Numbered from the stretch's first letter, positions 1 to 9,547 are shown. The stretch: DNA of 64,000 bases from Candidatus Stoquefichus sp. SB1 (GCF_001244545.1 NZ_LN852695.1:372001-436000); one strand, 5' to 3'. A program made the numbers and translations. Notes: generated by a model not told the origin, from the sequence alone.

Positions 1-954
1 CTTGCAAATAGTATGAGAGAAACCATTCAAACATTAAACAAATATCTTAATGAAATTGGAAAGAGTTTAATTATGTTAGGAAATGGGAAACTGAATTATA
101 AAACGGATATGAAGTTTAAAGGTGATTTTGTAGCCATTAAAGATTCTCTTGATTGTATATCACAAATGTTAAGTGAATCTATGTTAAAGATTAATAACAG
201 TGCTGAACAAGTTTCAGGTGGAGCCCAACAGATTTCTAATGGTGCGCAAATGTTATCACAAGGGGCAAGTGAACAATCAGGCTCTATTGAAGAACTGGCA
301 GCCAATATTAATGAAATATCAGATAATGTAAAAAATAATGCTGATGATGCTGTTGTTGCGAGTGACTTAGCTGATCGAGTAGAAAAGGAAATTCTTGATA
401 ATAGTCAACAGATGGATAATGTAACAAAGGCCATTGATGCGATTAAAGAGAACTCATTAAATATTACAGGTATTGTTAAAGAAATTGAAGATATTGCATT
501 CCAAACCAATTTGTTATCTCTTAATGCAGCTGTTGAAGCAGCAAGAGCAGGTGATGCTGGACGTGGATTCTCAGTTGTTGCTGCAGAGATTAGAAAACTA
601 GCAACCAAAGCAACAGAGGCCAGTAAGTTAACTGCTGAACTAATTCAAAAATCAACAAAATCAGTTGAAGAAGGAAGTGCTTTGATTGATATAACAGAAG
701 AATCATTAAGACATATTGTTGATGGTGCAAGAGAAGTGGCCAATAAAATTGAAAGTATTTCACAAGCCAATATACAACAAGCTAACTTTATTATTCAAAT
801 TCGTCAAAGTATTGAGCAAATATCAGATATTGTTCAAGGAAATTCAGCAACGTCTGAGGAAAGTGCAGCAGCAAGTGAAGAATTGGCAGCTCAAGCTCAG
901 ATTTTAAAGGAACTGGTTAATAGTTTTGAAATTCAAGAAAAGGAAGAAATATAG
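1..954 (+). CDS. Methyl-accepting chemotaxis protein, C-terminal part (5' end outside window)
   Basis: This is the cytoplasmic signalling part of a chemoreceptor that controls CheA. The reading frame is open from base 1, so the gene begins upstream and the sensor and membrane segments are not visible. The visible protein is a long helical coiled coil with heptad-like Ala/Ser/Gln/Glu residues. It carries the conserved hairpin tip ([17 protein letters not shown], then GRGFSVVA and IRKLA) that contacts CheA and CheW. Ala- and Glu-rich stretches on both sides resemble adaptation regions. The gene ends 2 bp before cheY and heads the chemotaxis operon. The family is certain; the ligand cannot be judged. 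Confidence 0.93.
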   Translation, partial: LANSMRETIQTLNKYLNEIGKSLIMLGNGKLNYKTDMKFKGDFVAIKDSLDCISQMLSESMLKINNSAEQVSGGAQQISNGAQMLSQGASEQSGSIEELAANINEISDNVKNNADDAVVASDLADRVEKEILDNSQQMDNVTKAIDAIKENSLNITGIVKEIEDIAFQTNLLSLNAAVEAARAGDAGRGFSVVAAEIRKLATKATEASKLTAELIQKSTKSVEEGSALIDITEESLRHIVDGAREVANKIESISQANIQQANFIIQIRQSIEQISDIVQGNSATSEESAAASEELAAQAQILKELVNSFEIQEKEEI

Positions 955-956
955 AG

Positions 957-1319
957 ATGAAATACAAAATTCTTGTTGTAGATGATGCCATATTTATGCG
1001 TGAAAGAATCAAGAAAATATTAAATGGAATAGATTGTGAAACAATTGAAGCAAAGAATGGAAAAGAAGGTTGTGAGCTTTTTCAAAGTACTGAACCTGAT
1101 TTGGTTCTCCTGGATATATCTATGCCTGTTATGAATGGGATAGAAGCATTATCTCAAATGATTTGTATAAATCCAAATATTCCTATTGTCATGTGTTCAG
1201 CAATAGGACAGGAATCACAAATTATGAATGCTATTGATTTAGGGGCAAAGGATTTTATTGTCAAACCCTTTAGTGAAGATTATATTATCAGGACAATTCA
1301 GAAGTTTCTCGATAAATGA
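957..1319 (+). CDS. cheY: CheY-type single-domain response regulator
   Basis: A 120-residue stand-alone receiver domain, the normal length for CheY. The acidic pair D9/D10, phospho-acceptor D53 (LLDISMP), switch residue S81 (MCSA) and K103 (VKPF) are all present, so phosphorylation by CheA should be possible. There is no output domain, so phosphorylated CheY presumably binds the flagellar switch. It lies 2 bp after the chemoreceptor gene and just before cheC, whose product is a CheY-P phosphatase. The operon context separates it from receivers of ordinary two-component systems. Confidence 0.9.
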   Translation: MKYKILVVDDAIFMRERIKKILNGIDCETIEAKNGKEGCELFQSTEPDLVLLDISMPVMNGIEALSQMICINPNIPIVMCSAIGQESQIMNAIDLGAKDFIVKPFSEDYIIRTIQKFLDK

Positions 1320-1332
1320 AAGGGAAAATAAT

Positions 1333-1956
1333 ATGTTAAATAAATATTCAGATTTAGATGATATTGCAAAAGATGCATTACGGGAAATAGGAAATATTGG
1401 AACTGGTCATGCTGTGACAGCATTGTCTCAAATGACGGGAAAGACGATTGATATGAATATCCCAGTGATTAAAATCGTTTCATATAAGGATGCTCCTACT
1501 TTACTAGGAGGTCCTGAAGATATTCAGGTAGGAATTTTATTAGAAGTCACACAAGGATTATCAGGGGTATTTATGTTTTTGTTAAATGAAGATTTTACAA
1601 AACTGATGCTTAAAGAATTACTTGGATGTCAGATTGAGTCTGTCAGAATACTAGATGAATTGTGTGAATCAGCTATTGCAGAAATGGGGAATATAATGTG
1701 TTGTTCATATATCAATGCATTAACCATGATATTAAAAGAAGATATTCATGTTTCTGTTCCGGCAGTATGTTGTGATATGGTAGGAGCACTTTTGAGTGTG
1801 CCAATGATTGAATATGGATGTCAATGTGATGAATTGATGTTTATTGAAAATCAATTTGAATTTAATCAAACAAGTTTCATTAGTCATATTCTTTTTCTCC
1901 CAGAATTGGGCTCTTTAAAAAATATGTTAAATACCTTGGAAATTTCTTATGAATAA
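1333..1956 (+). CDS. cheC: CheC, CheY-P phosphatase
   Basis: CheC removes phosphate from CheY-P in Bacillus- and Thermotoga-type chemotaxis. Two copies of the family motif D/S-x3-E-x2-N-x22-P are visible: E18/N21 followed by P44, and E117/N120 followed by a Pro exactly 22 residues later. Both active sites therefore look intact, as in canonical CheC and unlike CheX or FliY. I chose the ATG at 1333 because an AGGG element lies just upstream in GAAAGGGAAAATAAT; the frame continues upstream but only inside cheY. The gene overlaps cheD by 8 bp, in line with the known CheC-CheD complex. Confidence 0.92.
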   Translation: MLNKYSDLDDIAKDALREIGNIGTGHAVTALSQMTGKTIDMNIPVIKIVSYKDAPTLLGGPEDIQVGILLEVTQGLSGVFMFLLNEDFTKLMLKELLGCQIESVRILDELCESAIAEMGNIMCCSYINALTMILKEDIHVSVPAVCCDMVGALLSVPMIEYGCQCDELMFIENQFEFNQTSFISHILFLPELGSLKNMLNTLEISYE

Positions 1957-2428
1957 GCTTGTAACAGTAGGCATTGCTGAAGGAAAAATTGCTTTTTCAG
2001 ATAGTGCGCTAGTCACCTATGCTTTGGGTTCATGTGTTGGTGTTTGCTTATATGAGAGAGAAAGAAAAATAGCTGGTATGGTGCATATTTTGTTGCCGAG
2101 TCACTATGGGGTTCAACAACCAGAAAACAAATACAAGTTTGCAGATAGTGGGATTGATTTATTAATGAAAAGAATGGAAAATTATGGTGCCAAAAGGAAC
2201 CGTATGGTGGCGAAAATTGCTGGTGGAGCAGAAATGTTTCAAGTTGAAGCATGTAAAACAGGAATTGGGGAACGCAATGTGATGGCTGTTAAAAAAAGAC
2301 TCCAGCAACTTGATATACCTATTATTGCTGAGGATACGGGAAAAAATTTTGGACGAACAATATGGTTTTTTAGTAGGGATGGAAGTTTGAAAGTGAAGAG
2401 TATTAATAATGGTATAGAGATTATTTGA
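1949..2428 (+). CDS. cheD: CheD, chemoreceptor glutamine deamidase
   Basis: CheD deamidates specific glutamines in chemoreceptors and binds CheC to raise its phosphatase activity. The family's catalytic residues are visible: T23, C29 in ALGSCVGVCLYE and H46 in AGMVHILLP. At 159 aa it has the usual length. It overlaps cheC by 8 bp, implying translational coupling, and is followed after 22 bp by the response-regulator cyclase. I see no unusual substitution. Identification is firm from motif and context. Confidence 0.93.
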   Translation: MNKLVTVGIAEGKIAFSDSALVTYALGSCVGVCLYERERKIAGMVHILLPSHYGVQQPENKYKFADSGIDLLMKRMENYGAKRNRMVAKIAGGAEMFQVEACKTGIGERNVMAVKKRLQQLDIPIIAEDTGKNFGRTIWFFSRDGSLKVKSINNGIEII

Positions 2429-2450
2429 TTTTTTGAGAGGATGATAAAAG

Positions 2451-3389
2451 ATGGATAGGATACCAAAGTTATTAATTGTAGATGATAGTGATTATATTTG
2501 TACGCAAATAGAAAAGATATTTATAAATGAGAATATTGAAATCAAAAAGGCTCATGATGGAAAGAATGCATTAATAGCAGTGGAAGAGTTTGCTCCTGAT
2601 TTAATTCTATTAGATGTGATTTTACCAGATACTGAAGGATATGAACTTTATCATAAGGTAAAAGCAATTGATAGAAATAATGCTTTGATTATTTTTCTGA
2701 CTTCAAAAGATCAAGATAATGATGTTGTCAAAGGACTTTCTCTAGGTGCATGTGATTATATTAAAAAGCCTTTTCATAATGAAATTCTAAAATCTAGAAT
2801 TCTTATTCATTTAGAAGAGAAGAAATCTAAGGATGAATTAAAGAAAAAGAATTATGAAATGGAAGCCAATATGAAAAGACTGAATAATTATGCTTTTAAA
2901 GATCCTTTAACTGGGCTTTATAATCGAAGATATGTAGAGGAACAAATTAAGGAAAGAATTATTTATGGTTTAGAACAAACTGTATTGGCATTATGTGATA
3001 TTGATAATTTTAAACATATTAATGATGATTATAGTCATGAAACAGGGGATATTGTTTTAATTGGGATTGCTAATATTATGGAAAGTGTTTCATCTAAAGT
3101 GACAGCTGTACGTTGGGGTGGAGAAGAATTCTTGATTATTTTATTTAATGTTAATCATGATGAGGCTTTTCATATTATTGAAAGAATTCGTAATGATATA
3201 TTTAATTTTCCATTTTATTCTAAACAAGAACGTTTTCACTGTAGTGTTTCAATAGGATTAAATGAATATAATCGAAGCCTTAGTTTTATTCAAAATCTCG
3301 AACAGGTTGATGAAGCTTTATATGCTGGGAAAAGAAACGGGAAAAATTGTACAATATGGTATGATGATATGATAGGTAAACAATTATGA
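2451..3389 (+). CDS. Response-regulator diguanylate cyclase (REC-GGDEF)
   Basis: A PleD/WspR-like arrangement. The N-terminal receiver (residues 6-120) has D11/D12, phospho-acceptor D55 and the KPF lysine. A short coiled linker follows, then a GGDEF domain (about 150-310) with the catalytic motif GGEEF at 223-227 and the upstream signature DPLTGLYNRR. The protein should make cyclic di-GMP from GTP when its receiver is phosphorylated, plausibly by the CheA encoded next. No RxxD inhibitory site lies five residues before GGEEF, so product inhibition at the usual I-site is unlikely. It sits inside the che operon and overlaps cheA by 4 bp (ATGA), tying chemotaxis signalling to c-di-GMP. Substrate specificity is inferred. 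Confidence 0.9.
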   Translation: MDRIPKLLIVDDSDYICTQIEKIFINENIEIKKAHDGKNALIAVEEFAPDLILLDVILPDTEGYELYHKVKAIDRNNALIIFLTSKDQDNDVVKGLSLGACDYIKKPFHNEILKSRILIHLEEKKSKDELKKKNYEMEANMKRLNNYAFKDPLTGLYNRRYVEEQIKERIIYGLEQTVLALCDIDNFKHINDDYSHETGDIVLIGIANIMESVSSKVTAVRWGGEEFLIILFNVNHDEAFHIIERIRNDIFNFPFYSKQERFHCSVSIGLNEYNRSLSFIQNLEQVDEALYAGKRNGKNCTIWYDDMIGKQL

Positions 3390-5365
3390 GTTTATTTGAT
3401 GATGATCAAAAATCAATGTTAGATGTCTATTTGTATGAAACAAATAGTTTATTTGAACAATTAGATAAGATTCTTATTCGGACTGAAAAAAGCAATACTT
3501 TTACAGATGAAGATATCCGTTCTATTTTTCGTATCATGCATACGACAAAAAGTTCATCTTCTATGATGAACTTACAAAGTATATCTGTTTTAATGCATAC
3601 AGCAGAAGATTTGTTTTCATTCTTTAGAGATGACCCTCAAAAAATAATCAATCATGAAAAACAAACATTTGATCTTTTATTTGATATATCAGATTATATG
3701 CATTCACAATTAGATCAAATGAAAGATGAAGATTATACTCCAGAAGATGCTCAACAATATATTTTAAGAATTCAGGCATTAATGAATAAAATGAATGATG
3801 TGAAAGTCATATCAGATCAAGAAGAAATAATTGAAGAACCAGCCGATATTGATAATAGTGTCTATATTCGCATTTCTTTTGAAGAAGAAGCACGAATGGA
3901 AAATGTAAGAGCATATATGCTTGTGATGCAGATTAAGAATCTATGCCAAATGCTGACTTATTATCCTAAGGAGCTGGAAAACAATCCAGAAGCAGCTGAA
4001 TATATTAAAGAGAATGGATTTTATATCACATTCAAGGCAACAGACTCTCAAAAAGTATTAGAAACATTATATCGTTCATTATTTTTAAAAAAATGTGAAA
4101 TTATTGATAAAGATGAATACTTCATCAAAACGCAACCTCAAATAAGGACAATGCCACAAAAAGAAACTTTAGAAAATATTTCATTGGAACCTAGTTCATT
4201 GATACCCGTCCATGTCTCAAAATTGGATGCACTTCAAAATCTGATTGGGGAATTAATCATTGCAGAATCAAACATTCTAACACGAATGGAACAGTTAAAT
4301 CAAAAAGAATTAATGGAGTTATTTGATCGTCATTTTCATAAATCACTTCTAGATATTGAAGAAATTGTTATGTCTTCTCGATTAGTACCAATTGCTCAAA
4401 TTGTTCCTAAATTACATCGTGTTGTCAGAGATATCTCACGTAAAGAAAATAAAGATATTCATTTTGTTGTTAAAGGTGAAGAAATAGAAATTGATAAGGA
4501 AATTGTTGATAGTCTATTTGATCCGTTAATGCATTTATTAAGAAATGCAGTTGATCATGGAATTGAATCTCAAGCAGAAAGACAATCTTTACATAAGCCA
4601 GAAACTGGTGAAATTGTTTTTAATATTGAAAATAAGAATAGTGAAATTGTGATTCATATTAGTGATGATGGAAGAGGGTTGAATCTGGATAAAATTAAAG
4701 AAAAGGCTGCTTCAAAAGGTTTAATCAAAAAAGATCATCAGTATACTGATGAAGAAATATATGCTTTTATTATGTTACCAGGTTTTTCAACAAATCAAAA
4801 AGCCAATGAATTCTCTGGACGAGGGGTTGGAATGGATGTTGTTAAGAATATGGTAGATCATTTTAAGGGGCATATTACGATTGAAAGCCAGTATCAGGTA
4901 GGAACACATATTACCCTGCATTTACCTTTAACATTAATGATTATTGAAAGTTTATTATTTTGTGTAGGTGAAACAGTTTTCTCAATATCATCACATTATG
5001 CTATGCAGTTTTTTGCATATGATCAACAACATATACAACATGAAAATGGTCATTATGTTTATGTATATAAAGATAAAGTCTTACCAATTATTCAATTGAA
5101 TACATTATTCAATCTACAATCTCAAAAAAGTACATCTTCTCAAATTCTGATATATGTTCAATCTGCCACTGCCAAAGCCTGTTTACTTGTTGATGATATC
5201 ATTGGTTATCAGCATATTGTTGATAAACCATTGCCTTTATTGCTTAATAATACATTTAAGAAGGCAACATGTATATCAGGATGTAGTTTGTTAGGTGATG
5301 GAAGAGTATGTATGACATTGAATTTAGAATCTTTATTAAATATGAGAGGTGAAAAGCATGGATGA
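3386..5365 (+). CDS. cheA: Chemotaxis histidine kinase CheA
   Basis: CheA reads receptor state and phosphorylates CheY. The HPt (P1) domain carries H52 in MHTTKSSSSM; the usual HxxKG glycine is replaced by serine. A P2-like docking region (about 155-245) follows, then the P3 dimerisation helices. The ATPase shows the N box (LLRNAVDHGIES), the G1 box (DDGRGL) and the GxGVGMDVV lobe. A CheW-like P5 domain occupies the last 140 residues. Total length of 659 aa is normal. It is translationally coupled to the preceding cyclase gene and overlaps cheW by 8 bp. All catalytic elements look intact. Confidence 0.95.
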   Translation: MSLFDDDQKSMLDVYLYETNSLFEQLDKILIRTEKSNTFTDEDIRSIFRIMHTTKSSSSMMNLQSISVLMHTAEDLFSFFRDDPQKIINHEKQTFDLLFDISDYMHSQLDQMKDEDYTPEDAQQYILRIQALMNKMNDVKVISDQEEIIEEPADIDNSVYIRISFEEEARMENVRAYMLVMQIKNLCQMLTYYPKELENNPEAAEYIKENGFYITFKATDSQKVLETLYRSLFLKKCEIIDKDEYFIKTQPQIRTMPQKETLENISLEPSSLIPVHVSKLDALQNLIGELIIAESNILTRMEQLNQKELMELFDRHFHKSLLDIEEIVMSSRLVPIAQIVPKLHRVVRDISRKENKDIHFVVKGEEIEIDKEIVDSLFDPLMHLLRNAVDHGIESQAERQSLHKPETGEIVFNIENKNSEIVIHISDDGRGLNLDKIKEKAASKGLIKKDHQYTDEEIYAFIMLPGFSTNQKANEFSGRGVGMDVVKNMVDHFKGHITIESQYQVGTHITLHLPLTLMIIESLLFCVGETVFSISSHYAMQFFAYDQQHIQHENGHYVYVYKDKVLPIIQLNTLFNLQSQKSTSSQILIYVQSATAKACLLVDDIIGYQHIVDKPLPLLLNNTFKKATCISGCSLLGDGRVCMTLNLESLLNMRGEKHG

Positions 5366-5789
5366 TTTGTTATGTTTTCATACACAAGAGACTATTTATG
5401 GCATTCCATTAAAATATGTAGAGGAAACATTGGCCAAACAAAAAATAACAAAAGTCCCACGTCTTAACGATAAGTTAAGTGGTCTTTGTAATTATAAAGG
5501 AATTATTTATCCAGTGCTTTCTTTTGATCGTTTATTAGGTGTGAATGAGACTCATCAGGAGATATGCATGTTATTGCTTCGTGTTCATAAATATCAAGTT
5601 ATTTTAGAAATTCATGATATACCTTATATGACTTATGGCTCAAGTATAGTCAATCAAGTTCCCTATGAAGGTGGAAGTGAAGATATAAAGATTGATCAGT
5701 TGTGTCAAGAAGATAATCATTATATTTATGTCTTAAATATGCCTCTCATTTTAGACAATATTGCTGAGCATATATTAGTCAATGAATAG
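5358..5789 (+). CDS. cheW: Chemotaxis adaptor CheW
   Basis: A single CheW-like beta-barrel domain of 143 aa, which couples chemoreceptors to CheA. Typical features are the N-terminal LLCFHTQETIYGIPL strand and the VPRLNDKLSGLCNYKGIIYPVLSF segment, corresponding to the family VP..P....G..N.RG...PV pattern. I prefer the ATG at 5358, preceded by GAGGTGAAAAGC, over an in-frame GTG nine bases upstream. It overlaps the cheA stop by 8 bp and is the last gene of the operon before a hairpin terminator. Confidence 0.9.
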   Translation: MDDLLCFHTQETIYGIPLKYVEETLAKQKITKVPRLNDKLSGLCNYKGIIYPVLSFDRLLGVNETHQEICMLLLRVHKYQVILEIHDIPYMTYGSSIVNQVPYEGGSEDIKIDQLCQEDNHYIYVLNMPLILDNIAEHILVNE

Positions 5790-5805
5790 ACTTTCATTAT
5801 TTAAT

Positions 5806-5845
5806 AACCCCAAAAGTTAGATCATAACTAGAGGGGTTTTCTTTT
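5806..5845 (+). terminator. Terminator after cheW
   Basis: AACCCC at 5806-5811 pairs with GGGGTT at 5833-5838, with an inner AGTTA/TAACT stem, followed by TTTTCTTTT. It closes the chemotaxis operon. Confidence 0.7.
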
Positions 5846-5857
5846 CTAGAAAATTCG

Positions 5858-5885
5858 TTGTTTCTTTAAAGAGTCTTGTTATAAT
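5858..5885 (+). promoter_or_regulatory. Sigma-A-type promoter for HAD gene
   Basis: TTGTTT at 5858-5863 and TATAAT at 5880-5885 are separated by 16 bp, placed 25 bp before the start codon of the next gene. Confidence 0.6.
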
Positions 5886-5909
5886 AAATAACAATGGAGG
5901 AATAAAATA

Positions 5910-6782
5910 ATGATTAAATGTATTGTATGTGACTTAGATGGAACACTTATCAAAAGAGATGATACAATTGAAGAAAAAACCTTATTAGCTTTAAAACAAT
6001 ATATGAATCAAGGAATTGAATTTATGATAGCAACAGGAAGAGATTATAATATGGTTGTTGATCTATTAAATGATTATCAATTAGATTGTGATTTAATATT
6101 AAATAATGGAACACAATACTGTAATTATAATCAGTCTATTAATCAAATATATCCAATGGATAATCAATCATTTCAAAAAATAACAAAGATTTTAAATGAT
6201 TATGGATATTTATTAGCTATTCATACAGATCATGGAAAATATTCATTAAGAGATGCTGATGAATTTTGGAATTATCATATGACATTATTATTAAATTCAA
6301 AACAATTTCCAGATCAAGAATTACCTAAAAAAACATTTACAACAAGAGAAGGCTATCTTAGAGACTTTCATTATGTAAAGACTCCTCAGGAAATCATTGA
6401 ACAAGGAATAAAAGTTTTAAAAATTGATGCCCGTCATCATGATGCAAGTTTAGTTCAAGGAATTAAAAATCAATTAAATATAGATTATTTAGATATCTCT
6501 TCTTCATTTGAAGAAAATATGGAAATTACAACCAATCAAATGAATAAAGGAAAAATGCTTAAAAAAGTCATTGAACAAAAAGGTTATCATATAGATGAAG
6601 TGGCAGTATTTGGAGATGGTGAGAATGATCATGATATGTTAAAACATTTTCAATATTCTTTTGCACCTATGAATGCTTGTGCTCTTGCAAAGCAGGCAGC
6701 TCATTATTGTCTTGAAAAGACTGTTGATGAGGGAGCAGTTTATGAAGGTTTTGAAATATTAAGACAATTTCATTTAATGTAG
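5910..6782 (+). CDS. Cof-type HAD-IIB sugar-phosphate phosphatase
   Basis: A HAD-superfamily hydrolase of the Cof/YbjI class, normally dephosphorylating sugar phosphates or other small phosphorylated metabolites in the cytoplasm. Motif I CDLDGTL carries the two catalytic aspartates, motif II is IATGRD, motif III a lysine in NKGKML, and motif IV GDGENDHDM. A large C2-type cap occupies about residues 85-190. The length of 290 aa is usual. A TATAAT promoter and a strong terminator bracket it, so it is probably monocistronic. It is one of four such proteins in this window; substrates cannot be predicted. Confidence 0.88.
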   Translation: MIKCIVCDLDGTLIKRDDTIEEKTLLALKQYMNQGIEFMIATGRDYNMVVDLLNDYQLDCDLILNNGTQYCNYNQSINQIYPMDNQSFQKITKILNDYGYLLAIHTDHGKYSLRDADEFWNYHMTLLLNSKQFPDQELPKKTFTTREGYLRDFHYVKTPQEIIEQGIKVLKIDARHHDASLVQGIKNQLNIDYLDISSSFEENMEITTNQMNKGKMLKKVIEQKGYHIDEVAVFGDGENDHDMLKHFQYSFAPMNACALAKQAAHYCLEKTVDEGAVYEGFEILRQFHLM

Positions 6783-6783
6783 T

Positions 6784-6815
6784 GAAAGTGAGTGATTAAA
6801 ATTCACTTTCTTTTA
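6784..6815 (+). terminator. Terminator after HAD gene
   Basis: GAAAGTGA at 6784-6791 and TCACTTTC at 6803-6810 form a perfect 8-bp stem followed by TTTTATT. Confidence 0.85.
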
Positions 6816-6891
6816 TTATAGAAGATAAGTCAAAAAAAAGATTTTCTGATATAATAAAGATAATATCAAGATTTTATTTGGAGGCAAGAAT

Positions 6892-7476
6892 ATGGCTATT
6901 AATATTAAAGAGATTTTGGCAGAAGGATTACTAAAACTCTGTGAGACAACACCACTCAATACAATTACAATTCAACAGCTTCTCAATCAAACAGGAGTCA
7001 GTCGGCAAACATTCTATAATCATTTTGCTGATAAAAATGATTTAATTCAATATATTTATTTGAGTAAAATTATTCCTGAATATAATTATGCAGATAATAT
7101 TGAAATGGATTTTTATGAATCATTACGAGATAGTTTTTATAGAATGAAAAAGTATCATTATTTTATGAAACAGGCATGTTTAATGGAAGATCAAAATTGT
7201 TTGAAAGATTATATGTTAGAACATTGTAAACAATTTGATTTACAATGGCATCAAAAATTATATGGTGATACACCTATGCCAGATACATTACGTTTTGCAA
7301 CTGAGTATCATGCAAGTGCATCAAATAGTATGACGCTTTCATGGATATTATCAGATATGCCATCAAGTTGTGAAGAAATGGCACAATTAATTACACAGTT
7401 AAGAGGAATAGGCATGGATAAACTTTTTGAAGGTTCACAAATCAAAAAGAATCCTTATCAAAAGAGCAATTCATAA
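6892..7476 (+). CDS. TetR-family transcriptional regulator
   Basis: The N-terminal helix-turn-helix is typical of TetR: ITIQQLLNQTGVSRQTFYNHF followed by DKNDLIQYI (residues 24-54). The remaining 140 residues form an all-helical ligand-binding domain resembling the DhaS-like C-terminal domains of Bacillota; no ligand can be assigned. The ATG follows GGAGGCAAGAAT. A TATAAT at 6850-6855 gives a likely promoter. It may be read together with the membrane cyclase 41 bp downstream, although that gene has its own TATAAT. The target genes are unknown. Confidence 0.85.
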   Translation: MAINIKEILAEGLLKLCETTPLNTITIQQLLNQTGVSRQTFYNHFADKNDLIQYIYLSKIIPEYNYADNIEMDFYESLRDSFYRMKKYHYFMKQACLMEDQNCLKDYMLEHCKQFDLQWHQKLYGDTPMPDTLRFATEYHASASNSMTLSWILSDMPSSCEEMAQLITQLRGIGMDKLFEGSQIKKNPYQKSNS

Positions 7477-7517
7477 AAATAAGTGTTATAATAAAATGTA
7501 TAAGAGGAGGTTTTAAA

Positions 7518-9506
7518 ATGAAGAACCTATTATCAAAAATAAGAGTTATAGGGGTACCAATCATTTTATGCCTGGCTCTTATTTTTACCAGTATAGAATC
7601 CATTCTTTCTAATAGCAATCTTCAGGGAAATGCACGTGTTATCAATTATACTGGAATTGTTCGTGGTGCGACTCAAAGACTGGTTAAGATGGAGCTTAAT
7701 CATCATCCTAATGATGAACTGATTACAAAGTTAGATAAGATTTTATTAGGTTTATCAAAAGGAAGTGATGAATTGAATTTAATTAAGTTAAATGATAATC
7801 ATTTTCAAACATTATTAGGAGAAATGGAAGAAGATTGGGCAGATATCAAAAATGAAATCTATCGCTTTCGTGAAGATGATGCTTATAAAGAAGAACTCTT
7901 TACAATGAGTGAAGATTATTTTGAACTTGCTGATCAGACAGTTTTAGCAGCCGAAGTCTATAGTGAAAATGTTGTACAAGATACCAGAGATTTTCTTTTT
8001 TATATGAATGCTTTCTTTATTGGAATGGCTATTATTTTTGCAATCCTAGCCTTTTATCAGGAAAAAAGACGTCAAAAACTGATTGAAGCAGAAAAAAAGA
8101 ATAGAGAAAAAAGCGAACAATTATCTAAGCGTTTTGAAGATATGCTTGTCCCAATGAATGAAATATCAGAACTGATGTATGTTTCAGATATCGAAACATA
8201 TGATTTATTATTTGCTAATGAAGCAGGAAAGAAAACATTCCATATTGATAATACAAAAAAGAATAAATGTTATAGAGTAATTCAAGGTTTTGATGCTCCA
8301 TGCCCATTTTGTACAAATCATCTTTTATCAATGGATGAAACTTATTCATGGGAATATACCAATCCTTTAACCAAACGTCATTATTTACTTAAAGATCGTT
8401 TGATGGAGTGGGAAGGACGTTTAGCAAGAATGGAAATTGCTTTTGATATTACAGAAACAGCAAATGAAAAGATTGAATTAAAGAAGCGTTTAGAAAGAGA
8501 TAATATTCTTGTCGATTGTATTCGTGAACTTTATCGGAATCATGATTTGTTAGCAGCAATGAACTATATGTTAGAACATATTGGTCAAATGTTTGGAGCC
8601 CAACGTGCCTATGTATTCTTAATGGAAGGTGATTATGCAAGTAATGTAGCAGAGTGGTGCCAAGAAGGAATTGTTCCACAAATAGATAACTTACAGAATG
8701 TTTCTTTATCTGAATTTGCATTATGGATAGAAATGTTTAAACAACAAAAGGATATTGTTATTGAAAATATTGAAAGTTTAAAAGAAAAACAAAGAGCAGA
8801 GTATGAATTCTTAAAGAAACAGGATATTCAAAGTGTTATTATGGTTTCGATTGAAAAAGGTGGCTTATTAGCTGGTAGTATTGGTTTAGATAATCCAGAT
8901 CCAAGCCTAATGAGTAATGCAGTGACTTTTTTAGAAACTCTACGTTATTTTGTAATGTTAGCTATTCGTAGATATGAAGATGAAAAAATGTTACAGCGTT
9001 TAAGTTATGTTGATACATTAACATCATTCTATAATAGAAATCGATTTATAGAAGATATTGAAAAGATTGAAAAAGAAACAAATTCTATTGGTGTTATCTA
9101 TTTGGATATTAATGGACTTAAAGAAGTTAATGATCATTTTGGACATCTTTCAGGTGATAACTTATTAAAAAGATGTGCAGATATTATCCAAAAAAGCATT
9201 GAAAAAGGATCTTTCTATCGAATTGGTGGAGATGAATTTGTTGTGATATGTCAAACAATAGATGAAGAAGAGTTCTTATCATATGTTAATCATTTAAAAG
9301 AACATTTTGCTCAGATTAATGACTGTAAAGCAGCGATAGGATATAAATGGAGTGATTCTTCACAAAATATTAAAAAATTAATTAATATTGCTGATGAACT
9401 GATGTATCAGGATAAACAGTCATTTTATGAACAGCATGATATGACGAGACGCTATCGATATAATCAGAAAATGTTAAAGAATCCAAAAAATAATATTGAC
9501 AAATAA
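7518..9506 (+). CDS. Membrane PilJ-like sensor / Cys-PAS / GAF / GGDEF diguanylate cyclase
   Basis: A multidomain c-di-GMP synthase of 662 aa. Two membrane segments (about 10-27 and 156-178) enclose an extracytoplasmic helical sensor with the NARVINYTGIVRGATQRLVK pattern seen in type IV pili-type (PilJ-like) domains. A short coiled coil follows, then a PAS-like domain with the cysteine cluster C251-x10-C262-x2-C265, a GAF domain (about 345-490) and a GGDEF domain with an intact GGDEF at 570-574. No RxxD I-site lies before it. The same cysteine pattern occurs in the protein encoded at 61152. It is likely monocistronic, with TATAAT at 7487-7492 and RBS AGGAGG. Activity is inferred from intact motifs; the signal is unknown. 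Confidence 0.88.
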   Translation: MKNLLSKIRVIGVPIILCLALIFTSIESILSNSNLQGNARVINYTGIVRGATQRLVKMELNHHPNDELITKLDKILLGLSKGSDELNLIKLNDNHFQTLLGEMEEDWADIKNEIYRFREDDAYKEELFTMSEDYFELADQTVLAAEVYSENVVQDTRDFLFYMNAFFIGMAIIFAILAFYQEKRRQKLIEAEKKNREKSEQLSKRFEDMLVPMNEISELMYVSDIETYDLLFANEAGKKTFHIDNTKKNKCYRVIQGFDAPCPFCTNHLLSMDETYSWEYTNPLTKRHYLLKDRLMEWEGRLARMEIAFDITETANEKIELKKRLERDNILVDCIRELYRNHDLLAAMNYMLEHIGQMFGAQRAYVFLMEGDYASNVAEWCQEGIVPQIDNLQNVSLSEFALWIEMFKQQKDIVIENIESLKEKQRAEYEFLKKQDIQSVIMVSIEKGGLLAGSIGLDNPDPSLMSNAVTFLETLRYFVMLAIRRYEDEKMLQRLSYVDTLTSFYNRNRFIEDIEKIEKETNSIGVIYLDINGLKEVNDHFGHLSGDNLLKRCADIIQKSIEKGSFYRIGGDEFVVICQTIDEEEFLSYVNHLKEHFAQINDCKAAIGYKWSDSSQNIKKLINIADELMYQDKQSFYEQHDMTRRYRYNQKMLKNPKNNIDK

Positions 9507-9547
9507 ATAGAATTGTCAATTTATAGACAAGAATGAATAAATGTAAG

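Noticed and set aside
9495-9520. ATTGACAA/TTGTCAAT inverted repeat at the end of the membrane cyclase gene as a terminator
   Set aside because: The stem is only 8 bp, overlaps the stop codon and lacks a T run.
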